The notes beneath the pieces are model-generated. The model did no database searches. It saw only the letters and a program-made list of their open reading frames with translations, and was not told the DNA's origin. This document shows, piece by piece, positions 1-9,258 of a stretch of DNA of 64,000 nt. A program made the translations under genes and the position numbers. Each line of letters opens with the position of its first letter. Position 1 is the stretch's first letter. The stretch comes from Fulvimarina uroteuthidis (GTDB taxonomy: Bacteria; Pseudomonadota; Alphaproteobacteria; Rhizobiales; Rhizobiaceae): contig NZ_JAXLPB010000005.1 in the NCBI RefSeq assembly GCF_034321785.1, positions 326,811 to 390,810 on the forward strand, written 5' to 3'.

Positions 1-867
1 ACCAGCGAGAAGGGCGTCGCCTACATCAACAATGGCGGGGCGACGAACGCGCTGACCAACGAGAACTGCGCGCCTGAAACCGGGCTGCACTGGACCTACG
101 ACACCGACGCGCTCGCAAACGGCACCGCCGTCGCAATGGTCGAGGAAGGCAACAAGTCCTGGTATTTCATCACCGCCGACTACACGTTCGGCCATAATCT
201 GCAGCAGAAGGCGGCCGATGCGGTGACGGCGAACGGCGGAGAAGTCGTCGGCAGTGTCGCGGCACCGTTCCCGAGCGTCGACTTCTCGTCCTTCCTTCTC
301 CAGGCGCAGGGCTCGGGCGCACAGGTCGTCGGCCTCGCCAATGCGGGCACCGACACGCAGAACGCGGTGAAGCAGGCCCAGGAGTTCGGCCTCGTGGCCG
401 GCGGACAGAAGCTCGCTTCGCTTCTCCTCTTCATCACCGACGTCGACTCGCTCGGTCTCGAGGCCGCGCAGGGTCTGACGCTGACGACCGGATTCTACTG
501 GGACCAGGACGACAAGGCGCGCGAATGGAGCGCGAAATTCGAAGAGAAGACCGGCGCGAAGCCATCCATGGTGCAGGCCGGCATGTACTCCTCGGCGCTC
601 CAGTACCTGAAGGCGATCGAAGCGGCGGGCACGGACGATTCCAAGAAGGTCATCGCACAGCTGAAGACGATGCCGATCGAGGATGCGTTCGCCCGCAACG
701 GCAAGGTTCGCGCCGACGGCCTGATGGAACACGACATGTTCCTTGCCCAGGTGAAGACGCCGGAAGAGAGCACGGGAAAGTGGGACTACTACAACATCAT
801 CCGCACGATCCCGGGCGACCAGGCGTTCCAGTCCATCGAGGACGGCAGCTGCGAGGCGGCCAAATAA
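1..867 (+). CDS. ABC transporter substrate-binding protein, partial (5' end outside window)
   Basis: The reading frame is open from the first base, so the N-terminus and signal peptide lie outside the window; 288 codons remain. The sequence has the look of a type I periplasmic binding protein of the branched-chain amino acid/amide group (Peripla_BP_6): a WYFITADYTFGHNL stretch followed by a GSGAQVVGLANAG segment, as in the second lobe of LivK-like proteins. Such proteins capture a small solute in the periplasm and hand it to an ABC permease. The ligand cannot be read from the sequence, and no permease gene is visible because the operon would continue to the left. It ends just before a strong terminator and converges on the suf operon. 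Confidence 0.85.
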   Translation, partial: TSEKGVAYINNGGATNALTNENCAPETGLHWTYDTDALANGTAVAMVEEGNKSWYFITADYTFGHNLQQKAADAVTANGGEVVGSVAAPFPSVDFSSFLLQAQGSGAQVVGLANAGTDTQNAVKQAQEFGLVAGGQKLASLLLFITDVDSLGLEAAQGLTLTTGFYWDQDDKAREWSAKFEEKTGAKPSMVQAGMYSSALQYLKAIEAAGTDDSKKVIAQLKTMPIEDAFARNGKVRADGLMEHDMFLAQVKTPEESTGKWDYYNIIRTIPGDQAFQSIEDGSCEAAK

Positions 868-937
868 TCGCCTGATCCGCGTTCGGACCGGCGGGCGATC
901 CTGCTGCCGGTCCGCACCGTCGACACCTGTTCAAACG

Positions 938-972
938 AAAAGAGCGGCGGGTCCGGCCCGCCGCTCTTTTTT
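938..972. terminator. Bidirectional intrinsic terminator between the binding-protein gene and sufA
   Basis: A perfect 14-bp stem (AAAAGAGCGGCGGG paired with CCCGCCGCTCTTTT) closes a 5-nt loop and is followed by a T-run on the plus strand. The A-run on the other side gives a T-run on the minus strand. It lies between two convergent genes and can stop transcription from both. Confidence 0.9.
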
Positions 973-1023
973 GTCAGATGAAACGCTGCGGCATGCCGGC
1001 CGTTGAGGCGGCCAGGCAACCTT

Positions 1024-1443
1024 TCAGGCTTCGGCGCGCTGCGCGGCCAGTGCCTTCAGGTCGGCCGCCTTCAGTTCGACGGATTCGCCGCAACCGCAGG
1101 CCGACGTCTGGTTGGGATTCTTGAACACGAAGCCGGAGCGCAGCACGGTCTCCTCATAGTCCATCTCCGTGCCGAGCAGGAACAGAACGGCCTCCGGCGC
1201 GATGAAGACGCGCGCCCCGTTCTTTTCTATGGCGTCCTCGTTGACCTTCGGTTCGGTCGCGAGCTCCACCGTATATTCCATGCCGGCGCAGCCACCCTTC
1301 TTGACGCCGATGCGAACGCCTTCGGCAGGCTCCTCGCGCGCCTGAAGGATGGCGTTGACGCGGTCGGCCGCCGCGTCCGTCATGGTCAGAACTTGAAATC
1401 GGCCCACAGGCTTCGTCCTTTCCCCGGTTGAAACACCGGACAT
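1024..1443 (-). CDS. sufA: A-type Fe-S cluster carrier SufA/HesB-IscA family
   Basis: A 139-residue A-type carrier that receives Fe-S clusters from the SufBCD scaffold and passes them to client enzymes. The three conserved cysteines of the family are present: C52 in GGCAGMEY, and C116 and C118 in SACGCGES. The core begins near residue 16 (FQVLTMTDAAADRV), so the true start may be slightly downstream of the one given. It is the last gene of the suf operon and lies 31 bp after sufT. The order sufS-sufT-sufA at the operon end is usual in rhizobia. Confidence 0.92.
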   Translation of the reverse strand: MSGVSTGERTKPVGRFQVLTMTDAAADRVNAILQAREEPAEGVRIGVKKGGCAGMEYTVELATEPKVNEDAIEKNGARVFIAPEAVLFLLGTEMDYEETVLRSGFVFKNPNQTSACGCGESVELKAADLKALAAQRAEA

Positions 1444-1474
1444 TGTCGACGCATCGCGGACCTCAAGGCAAGGC

Positions 1475-1909
1475 CTAATACCAGCCGACCGCGACCTGCG
1501 CCTCTTCGCTCATCCGCTCGGGCGTCCAGGGAGGATCGAACACGAGTTCGACCTTCACATGGCCGACGCCTTCGACCGACGAAACGGCATTCTCCACCCA
1601 TATGGGCATTTCGCCGGCGACGGGGCAACCCGGCGCCGTCAGCGTCATCTCGATATCGACATCGCGCGTATCGTCGATGTCCACCTTGTAGATCAGGCCG
1701 AGTTCATAGATGTCGGCCGGGATTTCCGGATCATAGACGGTCTTCAAGGCGCCGATGATATCGTCGGTAAGCCGTGACAGCTCTTCCGCAGGGATCGCCG
1801 ACACGGCCGCGGCGCCACTCTGCGCCATCGCGACGTTCGCCGCGGTCGTGTCCTCGGCAGGGGGGGCCGTCGGCGTGTCGGCCGTTTTTACGTCGGTCTC
1901 GTCGGACAT
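1475..1909 (-). CDS. sufT: SUF system Fe-S assembly protein SufT (DUF59/MIP18 family)
   Basis: A 144-residue protein. The first 40 residues are Ala/Thr-rich and look disordered. They are followed by a DUF59 domain with the typical YDPEIPADIYELGLIY motif and a single conserved cysteine in LTAPGCPVAGEMP. DUF59 proteins act as accessory factors in maturing Fe-S proteins. It begins 9 bp after the sufS stop codon, which implies co-transcription. Confidence 0.92.
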   Translation of the reverse strand: MSDETDVKTADTPTAPPAEDTTAANVAMAQSGAAAVSAIPAEELSRLTDDIIGALKTVYDPEIPADIYELGLIYKVDIDDTRDVDIEMTLTAPGCPVAGEMPIWVENAVSSVEGVGHVKVELVFDPPWTPERMSEEAQVAVGWY

Positions 1910-1918
1910 ATCATTTCC

Positions 1919-3175
1919 TCAGGCGAAGAAGCGGCGCGCTTTTTCGAGTGCTTCGGCGAGTTTATCCACCTCCGCCATCGTGTTGTACATCCCGAAGGAT
2001 GCACGGCATGTGGATGTCACGCCGAACCGCTTCAAGAGCGGCTGGGCACAATGGGTACCGGCGCGCACGGCAACGCCCTCGCGATCGATCACCATGGAGA
2101 TGTCGTGGGCGTGGATTCCCTCGATGTCGAAGGAGACGATCGCGCCCTTGCCGGGAGCCTCGCCATAGATCCGCAGCGTGTCGATGTCCTTCAGGCGTCT
2201 GTGGGCATAGGCGCCGATCTCGGCTTCGTGGGCGGCGATCGCGTCGCGTCCGACGCTCTCCATATATTGCAGCGCCGCGCCGAGCCCGATCGCCTGGACG
2301 ATCGGCGGGGTGCCGGCCTCGAACCGATGCGGTGGCGCATTGTAGGTGGCGCCCTCTTCCGACACCTCGATGATCATCTCGCCACCGCCGTTGAACGGCT
2401 GCATGCGCTCCAGCATCTCTCGCTTACCGTAAAGGATGCCGATGCCCGAGGGTCCGTAGACCTTGTGCCCGGTGAACACGTACCAGTCGCAGCCGATGTC
2501 CTGCACGTCGACCCGCATGTGCACGGCGCTCTGGCTGCCGTCGACGAGCACCGGAATGTTCTTCGCGTGCGCCAGCGCGGTGACCGCCTTTACATCCACC
2601 ACCGTGCCGAGAACGTTCGACATATGGGTCGTCGCGACCAGCCTGGTTCGCGGCGTGATCGCCTTCTCGAACGCCTCGACATCGATCGAGCCGTCGTCCT
2701 CGACGGGCACGAAGACCAGCTTGGCGCCCTTGCGCTCACGCAGGAAGTGCCATGGAACGATGTTGGAATGGTGCTCGGCCTGGGTCAGGACGATCTCGTC
2801 ACCCTCGCCGATCTCTTGCATCGCATAGCCGTAGGCGACGAGATTGATCGATTCCGTCGCCGAGCGCGTGAAGACGATCTCCTCGCTGGACTGTGCGTTC
2901 AGGAACGCACGCACGGTCTCGCGCGAGGCTTCGAAAGCATCGGTGGCCGCGTTCGACAGGAAATGCAGGCCGCGATGAACGTTGGCGTACTCGTTCTCGT
3001 AGGCGTGGGTGATGCGCTCGATCACCTGACGCGGCTTTTGGGCCGATGCGCCATTGTCGAGATAGACCAGCGGCTTGCCGTAGACGTCCTTCGACAGGAT
3101 CGGGAAATCGCGCCGGATCGCCTCGACATCGTAGCCGGTCGTCGTTTCGCGTCTCGTCGCCGCTTCCACCGTCAT
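1919..3175 (-). CDS. sufS: Cysteine desulfurase SufS (group II)
   Basis: A 418-residue PLP enzyme that removes sulfur from L-cysteine as an enzyme-bound persulfide and supplies it to the SufBCD scaffold. The PLP lysine is K238 in the TGHKVYGPSG motif, and the catalytic cysteine is C376 in RAGTHCAQP. The short active-site loop and length are those of group II (SufS/CsdA) enzymes, unlike the second desulfurase at the head of the operon. No SufE homologue is visible in the operon, so the sulfur-transfer partner must be encoded elsewhere or be dispensable. Confidence 0.96.
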   Translation of the reverse strand: MTVEAATRRETTTGYDVEAIRRDFPILSKDVYGKPLVYLDNGASAQKPRQVIERITHAYENEYANVHRGLHFLSNAATDAFEASRETVRAFLNAQSSEEIVFTRSATESINLVAYGYAMQEIGEGDEIVLTQAEHHSNIVPWHFLRERKGAKLVFVPVEDDGSIDVEAFEKAITPRTRLVATTHMSNVLGTVVDVKAVTALAHAKNIPVLVDGSQSAVHMRVDVQDIGCDWYVFTGHKVYGPSGIGILYGKREMLERMQPFNGGGEMIIEVSEEGATYNAPPHRFEAGTPPIVQAIGLGAALQYMESVGRDAIAAHEAEIGAYAHRRLKDIDTLRIYGEAPGKGAIVSFDIEGIHAHDISMVIDREGVAVRAGTHCAQPLLKRFGVTSTCRASFGMYNTMAEVDKLAEALEKARRFFA

Positions 3176-3280
3176 GCATCAAGCCTTTGGTTCGTGTCTG
3201 TCGTCGTCCTGTCCCGAAGGTAGGCCCGACCAGATGGGATCGCCAGTGACGTCAATCGTCGCGCCGCCTTTACCGCGAGA

Positions 3281-3308
3281 CCGCCGGGACCTGCTCGGGT
3301 CCCGGCGG
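3281..3308. other. Intercistronic hairpin between sufD and sufS
   Basis: An 11-bp perfect stem (CCGCCGGGACC with GGTCCCGGCGG) with a 6-nt loop lies in the 150-bp gap between sufD and sufS. Neither strand carries a T-run after it, so it is a poor terminator. It could be a processing or mRNA-stability structure, or a REP-like element. Confidence 0.55.
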
Positions 3309-3325
3309 CCTTGCGATCGCGATCC

Positions 3326-4582
3326 TCAACGCGCGTCGTGGCCGGACAGCCAGGCGTCGATGCGCGCATTCAGCGCGTTCTCGACGGCTTCCTCCTCCAG
3401 CTGCTCGACCACCTCGGTGACGAACGCCTTGATGAGCAGAGCCCGCGCCTGATCCAGGGGGATACCCCGCGACATCAGGTAGAACAGATGGTTGGCATCG
3501 ATTTCGCCGGCCGTCGCACCGTGCCCGCACTGCACGTCGTCGGCGAAGATCTCGAGTTCCGGCTTGGCCGAGAAATCGCCCTCGTCCGACAAGAGCAGGG
3601 AGTTGCAGGCCATCTTCGCGTCGGTCTTCTGCGCGCCGCGCGCGACCTTGATCATGCCTTGGAAGACGCCGTGCCCGCCGAGAACGACATTGCGGAACGT
3701 CTCGGTAGCGGTCGTGTTCTCAACGGTATGGTTCAGCGTCGTCGTCACGTCGATATGCTGGCCATCCTGCAGGAGGTTGACGCCGCGGATCTGGACGTCG
3801 GCGCCCTCGCCCGCGACCTCGGTGTGGACCTCGTAGCGCACGAGACCGCCGCCGGCGTTCAGGACGAAGAGCTTGAAGACCGAATCGGCCTCCAGACGCA
3901 CGGACAGCTGGCCGAGATGGGTGGCGTCGAACGCCTTCTCCTGCGCGACGATCCAGAGGACCTCGGCGCCTGCGCCGACATCGAGCGTGTTGACGCCGGT
4001 CGAGGGCACGCCGGACGGTCCGCCTTCGAGGCGTTCCACGAAGATGCTCTTCGAGCCTTCGCCCAGAACGACACGGGTGAACGCGTGGCTCTGCGCGCCT
4101 GCCGCGGCGCGCATCTCGACGGGTTGGTCGAGCGTCGTGCCGGCCGCGACCGTCATCGTGTTCGAGACCGCGCCGAAGGCGACGTTGAGGGCGCGCACCG
4201 TATCGATCGAGCGATCGAGATGGTTGGGCGTCGCCTGCCAGTCGGACTGCTCATCGGACTTCTCGATCGTCAGGCCGGCCGGCAGATGGGCGTCCTGCGG
4301 CGCATCGAGGTCGATGACGGCCGAGCCATGGACGAACGGCTCCAGCATGCTCTCGCCGGTGCCGCGCAGGGCAGCGACGGCATCGTCGGTGCCGAGGCGC
4401 TTGCCCAGAAGCTGCCGCAGATCCGTATAGTGCCACGCCTCGACGCGGCGCGTGGGCAGGCCGTCGCGGCGCAGGGCCTCGATCGCGGGACGGCGGGCAT
4501 TCTCGTTTTCGCCGCGGGCTTCAGCAAGCTGCAGAAGCCGCGTTTCGGCGGGCGTCCTCGGACGCAGTTCGGTCACACTCAT
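3326..4582 (-). CDS. sufD: Fe-S cluster assembly protein SufD
   Basis: A 418-residue SufD homologue that forms the SufB-SufC2-SufD scaffold. The N-terminal helical part (residues 1 to about 150) is variable. The C-terminal beta-helix region holds the family signature, with DDVQCGHGATAGEIDANHLFYLMSRGIP near residue 350, where Cys and His residues at the SufB-SufD interface lie. The start ATG is 4 nt after the sufC stop codon, so translation is probably coupled. Confidence 0.95.
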   Translation of the reverse strand: MSVTELRPRTPAETRLLQLAEARGENENARRPAIEALRRDGLPTRRVEAWHYTDLRQLLGKRLGTDDAVAALRGTGESMLEPFVHGSAVIDLDAPQDAHLPAGLTIEKSDEQSDWQATPNHLDRSIDTVRALNVAFGAVSNTMTVAAGTTLDQPVEMRAAAGAQSHAFTRVVLGEGSKSIFVERLEGGPSGVPSTGVNTLDVGAGAEVLWIVAQEKAFDATHLGQLSVRLEADSVFKLFVLNAGGGLVRYEVHTEVAGEGADVQIRGVNLLQDGQHIDVTTTLNHTVENTTATETFRNVVLGGHGVFQGMIKVARGAQKTDAKMACNSLLLSDEGDFSAKPELEIFADDVQCGHGATAGEIDANHLFYLMSRGIPLDQARALLIKAFVTEVVEQLEEEAVENALNARIDAWLSGHDAR

Positions 4583-4586
4583 GGGT

Positions 4587-5342
4587 TCACGCAGCCTCGT
4601 CGATGATCTGGCTGTAGCCTTCGTTTTCCAGCGTCAGCGCAAGGTCCTTGCCGCCGGTCTTGATGATGCGGCCCTTGTAGAGCACGTGGACCGTGTCGGG
4701 GACGATGTAGTCGAGAAGGCGCTGGTAATGGGTGATCACCAGAAACGAGCGCTCGGGCGAGCGCAGCGCGTTGACGCCGTCGGACACGATCTTCAGCGCG
4801 TCGATATCGAGGCCCGAATCGGTCTCGTCCATGACGCAGAGCTTGGGTTCGAGCAGCGCCATCTGCAGGATTTCCGCACGCTTCTTCTCGCCGCCGGAAA
4901 AGCCGACATTGAGCGGGCGCTTCAGCATGGCCATGTCGATCTTGAGATCGGCGGCCGAGGCCTTAACCCGGCGGATGAAGTCGGGCGTCGTCAGCTCTCC
5001 CTCGCCGCGCGCCTTGCGCTGGGCGTTGAGCGCGGTCTTCAGGAACGTCATCGTCGCGACGCCCGGAATCTCCAGCGGATACTGGAAGGCCAGAAAGACA
5101 CCCGATGCGGCCCGTTCGGCCGGGTCCATGTCGAGAATGGATTCGCCGTTGTAGAGAATGTCGCCCTCGGTGACTTCGTAGTCCGAGCGACCGGCGAGAA
5201 TATAGGACAAGGTCGACTTGCCCGAGCCGTTCGGCCCCATGATGGCAGCGATCTCGCCGTCCTTTACCGTGAGATCGACACCGCGCAGGATTTCGGTTCC
5301 CTCGTCGGCGACGCGGGCGTGGAGGTTCTTGATTTCGAGCAT
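4587..5342 (-). CDS. sufC: Fe-S cluster assembly ATPase SufC
   Basis: A 251-residue ABC-type ATPase that drives conformational change in the SufBCD scaffold. Seen in the sequence: Walker A GPNGSGKST near residue 36, the ABC signature FSGGEKKRAE near residue 148, Walker B LCVMDETDSGLD, and an H-loop VITHYQRLL. The start at MLEIKN was chosen because the upstream in-frame extension is not SufC-like and matches intergenic repeat sequence. Confidence 0.96.
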   Translation of the reverse strand: MLEIKNLHARVADEGTEILRGVDLTVKDGEIAAIMGPNGSGKSTLSYILAGRSDYEVTEGDILYNGESILDMDPAERAASGVFLAFQYPLEIPGVATMTFLKTALNAQRKARGEGELTTPDFIRRVKASAADLKIDMAMLKRPLNVGFSGGEKKRAEILQMALLEPKLCVMDETDSGLDIDALKIVSDGVNALRSPERSFLVITHYQRLLDYIVPDTVHVLYKGRIIKTGGKDLALTLENEGYSQIIDEAA

Positions 5343-5394
5343 GTTCGTCTTTCGTCGCTGTCTTTGCGTGTGTTCGTCTGGCTCTGTTTCTGCG

Positions 5395-5421
5395 TCATCC
5401 TCGGGCCAGGCCCGAGGATCC
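5395..5421. repeat. REP-like extragenic palindrome between sufB and sufC
   Basis: ATCCTCGGGCC and GGCCCGAGGAT form an inverted repeat around a very short loop in the 172-bp gap between sufB and sufC. Palindromes of the form ATCCTCGGG...CCCGAGGAT are common dispersed extragenic elements in alphaproteobacterial genomes, which is established knowledge. Its copy number here cannot be judged from one window. Confidence 0.6.
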
Positions 5422-5514
5422 AATCAACTCCCGTTCCGGGCGTTCCGTCGATCGGCCTGAACGCACCCGAAGAAGGGGACGGAATTCACCATTCCGATGA
5501 AGACAATGCGTCGA

Positions 5515-7038
<1,524 letters not shown>

Positions 7039-7183
7039 ATCATTCTCCATTCTCTCCGGGGTCAAAGCCCGGGGACGGGTTTTCCTGCGCATACCGGAAA
7101 AGGAAGTCCCGGTATACAAGGTGAGATAGGAACGATGGTCCGGTTTAGTGAGCCCCATCGCCCTGTGTTTATGTCGCGCCGCC

Positions 7184-8386
7184 TCAGGCCGCGCGGGTTT
7201 CGGTCCGCGGTTTCGGCTTCGCCCTTTCGCAGAGTTGGCAATAGGCCTCGACGAAACGCATCAGCGCCGCCTCGTTCGTGTCGCGCCCGAAGCTGACCCG
7301 CACGGCGCCGTCCGACGGATCGAAGCCCGGTCCGGCGTTCGTGTCGGCGCACGCGATCGCCTCCAGGACATGGCTGCGGCCGATCTTGCCCGAGGAGCAG
7401 GCCGAGCCGGCGGAAACGGCGATACCGGCGAGATCGAGCCCGATCTGTGCGGTCTCTGCCTTCAGGCCCGGCGTCAGATAGGCGCTGGTGTTGGGCAGTC
7501 GTTTCGCGGCCCGCCCAAGGATGATCGTCGTCGGTGAGCGATCGAGAACGGCGCGGTCCATCCGGTCGCGGAGCGCCTCGAGGCGGCCGTCCTCGTTGCG
7601 AAGTTCAAGGGCGGCCGCGCGTGCGGCCGCACCGAATCCCGAAATCCCGGCCACCGCCTCTGTTCCCGACCGCCGGCCCTTTTCCTGCCCGCCGCCGCGG
7701 ATGAGCGGAAAGGGCCGCGTCGTGGTCGACTTCAGGACGATCGCGCCGACCCCTTTCGGTCCACCCAGCTTGTGGGCCGACAGTATGAACGCGTCCGCCG
7801 GCACGCGGTCGAACGAGAGCGGCAGGCGTCCGATCCATTGGGTGGCATCGACGACGGTCCGCACATCGTGTCCGTTAACGTCCGCCATGATCCGCGCGCC
7901 GTCCTGCAGAACGCCGGTTTCCGAATTGGCGAGCCCGAAGGCGAGAAGGCCGGGCCTGCCAGCGAGGCGATCCAGCCAGGCCGCCAGCGAATCCAAACGG
8001 AGAACGCCGTCGTGATCCACATCGAGCCTGGTGATCTGGTCGGCCTCGAAACGGCCGCCCTCGACGAACACCGAATGATCGGTTTTCAGAACCGCCAATG
8101 CGCGGTGGACGATGCGCTCGCCGCCGACCAGCCAGTCGGGAACGAGCGCCATATTGGCCGATTCGCTGGCGCCGCTCGTGAAGGTGACCTCGCCCGGATT
8201 GGCCGCGATGAGCCCTGCGACCGCCCGCCGCGCCTCCTCGACCAGCGCCCGCGCGGCGCGGCCCTCCGCGTGGACGGACGACGGGTTGGCGCTCTCCAGT
8301 GCATCGACCACGGCATTGCGCGCTTCGGGACGCAAAGGCGCCGAAGCGTTGTGGTCGAGATAGATCCGGGTGCTCGCGCCGGTCAT
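7184..8386 (-). CDS. Cysteine desulfurase family protein (IscS/NifS-like), first gene of the suf operon
   Basis: A 400-residue class V aminotransferase of the IscS/NifS group. The PLP lysine is K206 in SAHKLGGPKG, and the mobile active-site loop carries C329 in SAGSACSSGK. The SSG(K)-type loop marks group I desulfurases, so the operon encodes both a group I and a group II enzyme. This arrangement is usual in rhizobial suf operons. It probably supplies sulfur for cluster assembly, but a role in tRNA thiolation cannot be excluded. It is the first gene after the iron-responsive operator. Confidence 0.92.
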   Translation of the reverse strand: MTGASTRIYLDHNASAPLRPEARNAVVDALESANPSSVHAEGRAARALVEEARRAVAGLIAANPGEVTFTSGASESANMALVPDWLVGGERIVHRALAVLKTDHSVFVEGGRFEADQITRLDVDHDGVLRLDSLAAWLDRLAGRPGLLAFGLANSETGVLQDGARIMADVNGHDVRTVVDATQWIGRLPLSFDRVPADAFILSAHKLGGPKGVGAIVLKSTTTRPFPLIRGGGQEKGRRSGTEAVAGISGFGAAARAAALELRNEDGRLEALRDRMDRAVLDRSPTTIILGRAAKRLPNTSAYLTPGLKAETAQIGLDLAGIAVSAGSACSSGKIGRSHVLEAIACADTNAGPGFDPSDGAVRVSFGRDTNEAALMRFVEAYCQLCERAKPKPRTETRAA

Positions 8387-8480
8387 CGAGTTCCTGTCGC
8401 TTGGCGCTCCGATTGTGGCGAACGCGCAAATTCCTTGAAAAAGAGGCCCCTAACAGACTAGATAAGTCGAAGCCTGTCTG

Positions 8481-8503
8481 CAGTTTGGAAGAGTTCTAAA
8501 CTG
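8481..8503. promoter_or_regulatory. ICE-box: predicted Irr operator upstream of the suf operon
   Basis: CAGTTTGGAA-GAG-TTCTAAACTG is a near-perfect 23-bp dyad. Its core TTTGGAA-N3-TTCTAAA matches the iron-control-element consensus TTTRGAA-N3-TTCYAAA known for the Fur-family regulator Irr in rhizobia. The dyad centre is about 106 bp upstream of the nifS-like start and 92 bp upstream of the divergent hydrolase, so either promoter could be controlled. No IscR gene or obvious IscR box is present in this gap. Confidence 0.75.
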
Positions 8504-8583
8504 AAAACTATGAAGCCCGACCCTCCGCGTCAAGCTTTGCGGAATGCGATACGGGTTTCAAACGACTTTAGAAACGGAACCGA

Positions 8584-9258
8584 ATGCCCGAAGTCATTTT
8601 TACCGGACCTGCCGGGCGCCTCGAAGGCCGCTATCAGCCGGCACCGGAAAAGAACGCGCCGATCGCGATCGTTCTTCACCCCCATCCCCGTTTTGGGGGA
8701 ACGATGAACAATCAGATCGTCTACAAGCTCTTCTACATGTTTGTGGAACGCGGTTTTACGACGCTCCGGTTCAATTTTCGCGGCATCGGCCGCAGCCAGG
8801 GCGAATTCGACCATGGCTCGGGCGAACTGTCGGATGCGGCGGCCGCGCTCGACTGGATCCAGAGCATCCATCCCGATTCGAAGGAAACCTGGGTTGCCGG
8901 CTATTCTTTCGGCGCCTGGATCGGCATGCAGCTATTGATGCGCCGGCCCGAGATCGAGGGCTTCTTCTCGATCGCGCCGCAGCCCAACACCTACGATTTC
9001 TCGTTCCTTGCGCCCTGCCCCTCGTCCGGTCTCATCATCCATGGCGAAAAGGACCGCGTCGCACCGCCGAAGGACGTTCAGGTTCTCGTCGACAAGCTGC
9101 GAACGCAGAAGGGCATCGTGATCACGCAGGAGACGATGGAAGGGGCGAACCACTTCTTCTCCGACCACACCGACCCGCTGATCGCCAGTTGCTCGAACTA
9201 TCTCGACCAGCGGCTCGCAGGCGAGCTGTCGGACCCGAAACTGAAGCGGCTTCGCTAG
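8584..9258 (+). CDS. Alpha/beta hydrolase, putative serine esterase
   Basis: A 224-residue single-domain alpha/beta hydrolase. It shows the HPHPRFGG oxyanion-region motif, FRGIGRSQG, the nucleophile elbow GYSFG (Ser near residue 105), HGEKDRV with the likely acid, and a C-terminal GANHFF histidine. Small proteins of this family (KOG2945/Hydrolase_4-like) are common in alphaproteobacteria and have no assigned substrate. It is divergent from the suf operon and its stop codon overlaps that of anmK (CTAG shared). Confidence 0.88.
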   Translation: MPEVIFTGPAGRLEGRYQPAPEKNAPIAIVLHPHPRFGGTMNNQIVYKLFYMFVERGFTTLRFNFRGIGRSQGEFDHGSGELSDAAAALDWIQSIHPDSKETWVAGYSFGAWIGMQLLMRRPEIEGFFSIAPQPNTYDFSFLAPCPSSGLIIHGEKDRVAPPKDVQVLVDKLRTQKGIVITQETMEGANHFFSDHTDPLIASCSNYLDQRLAGELSDPKLKRLR

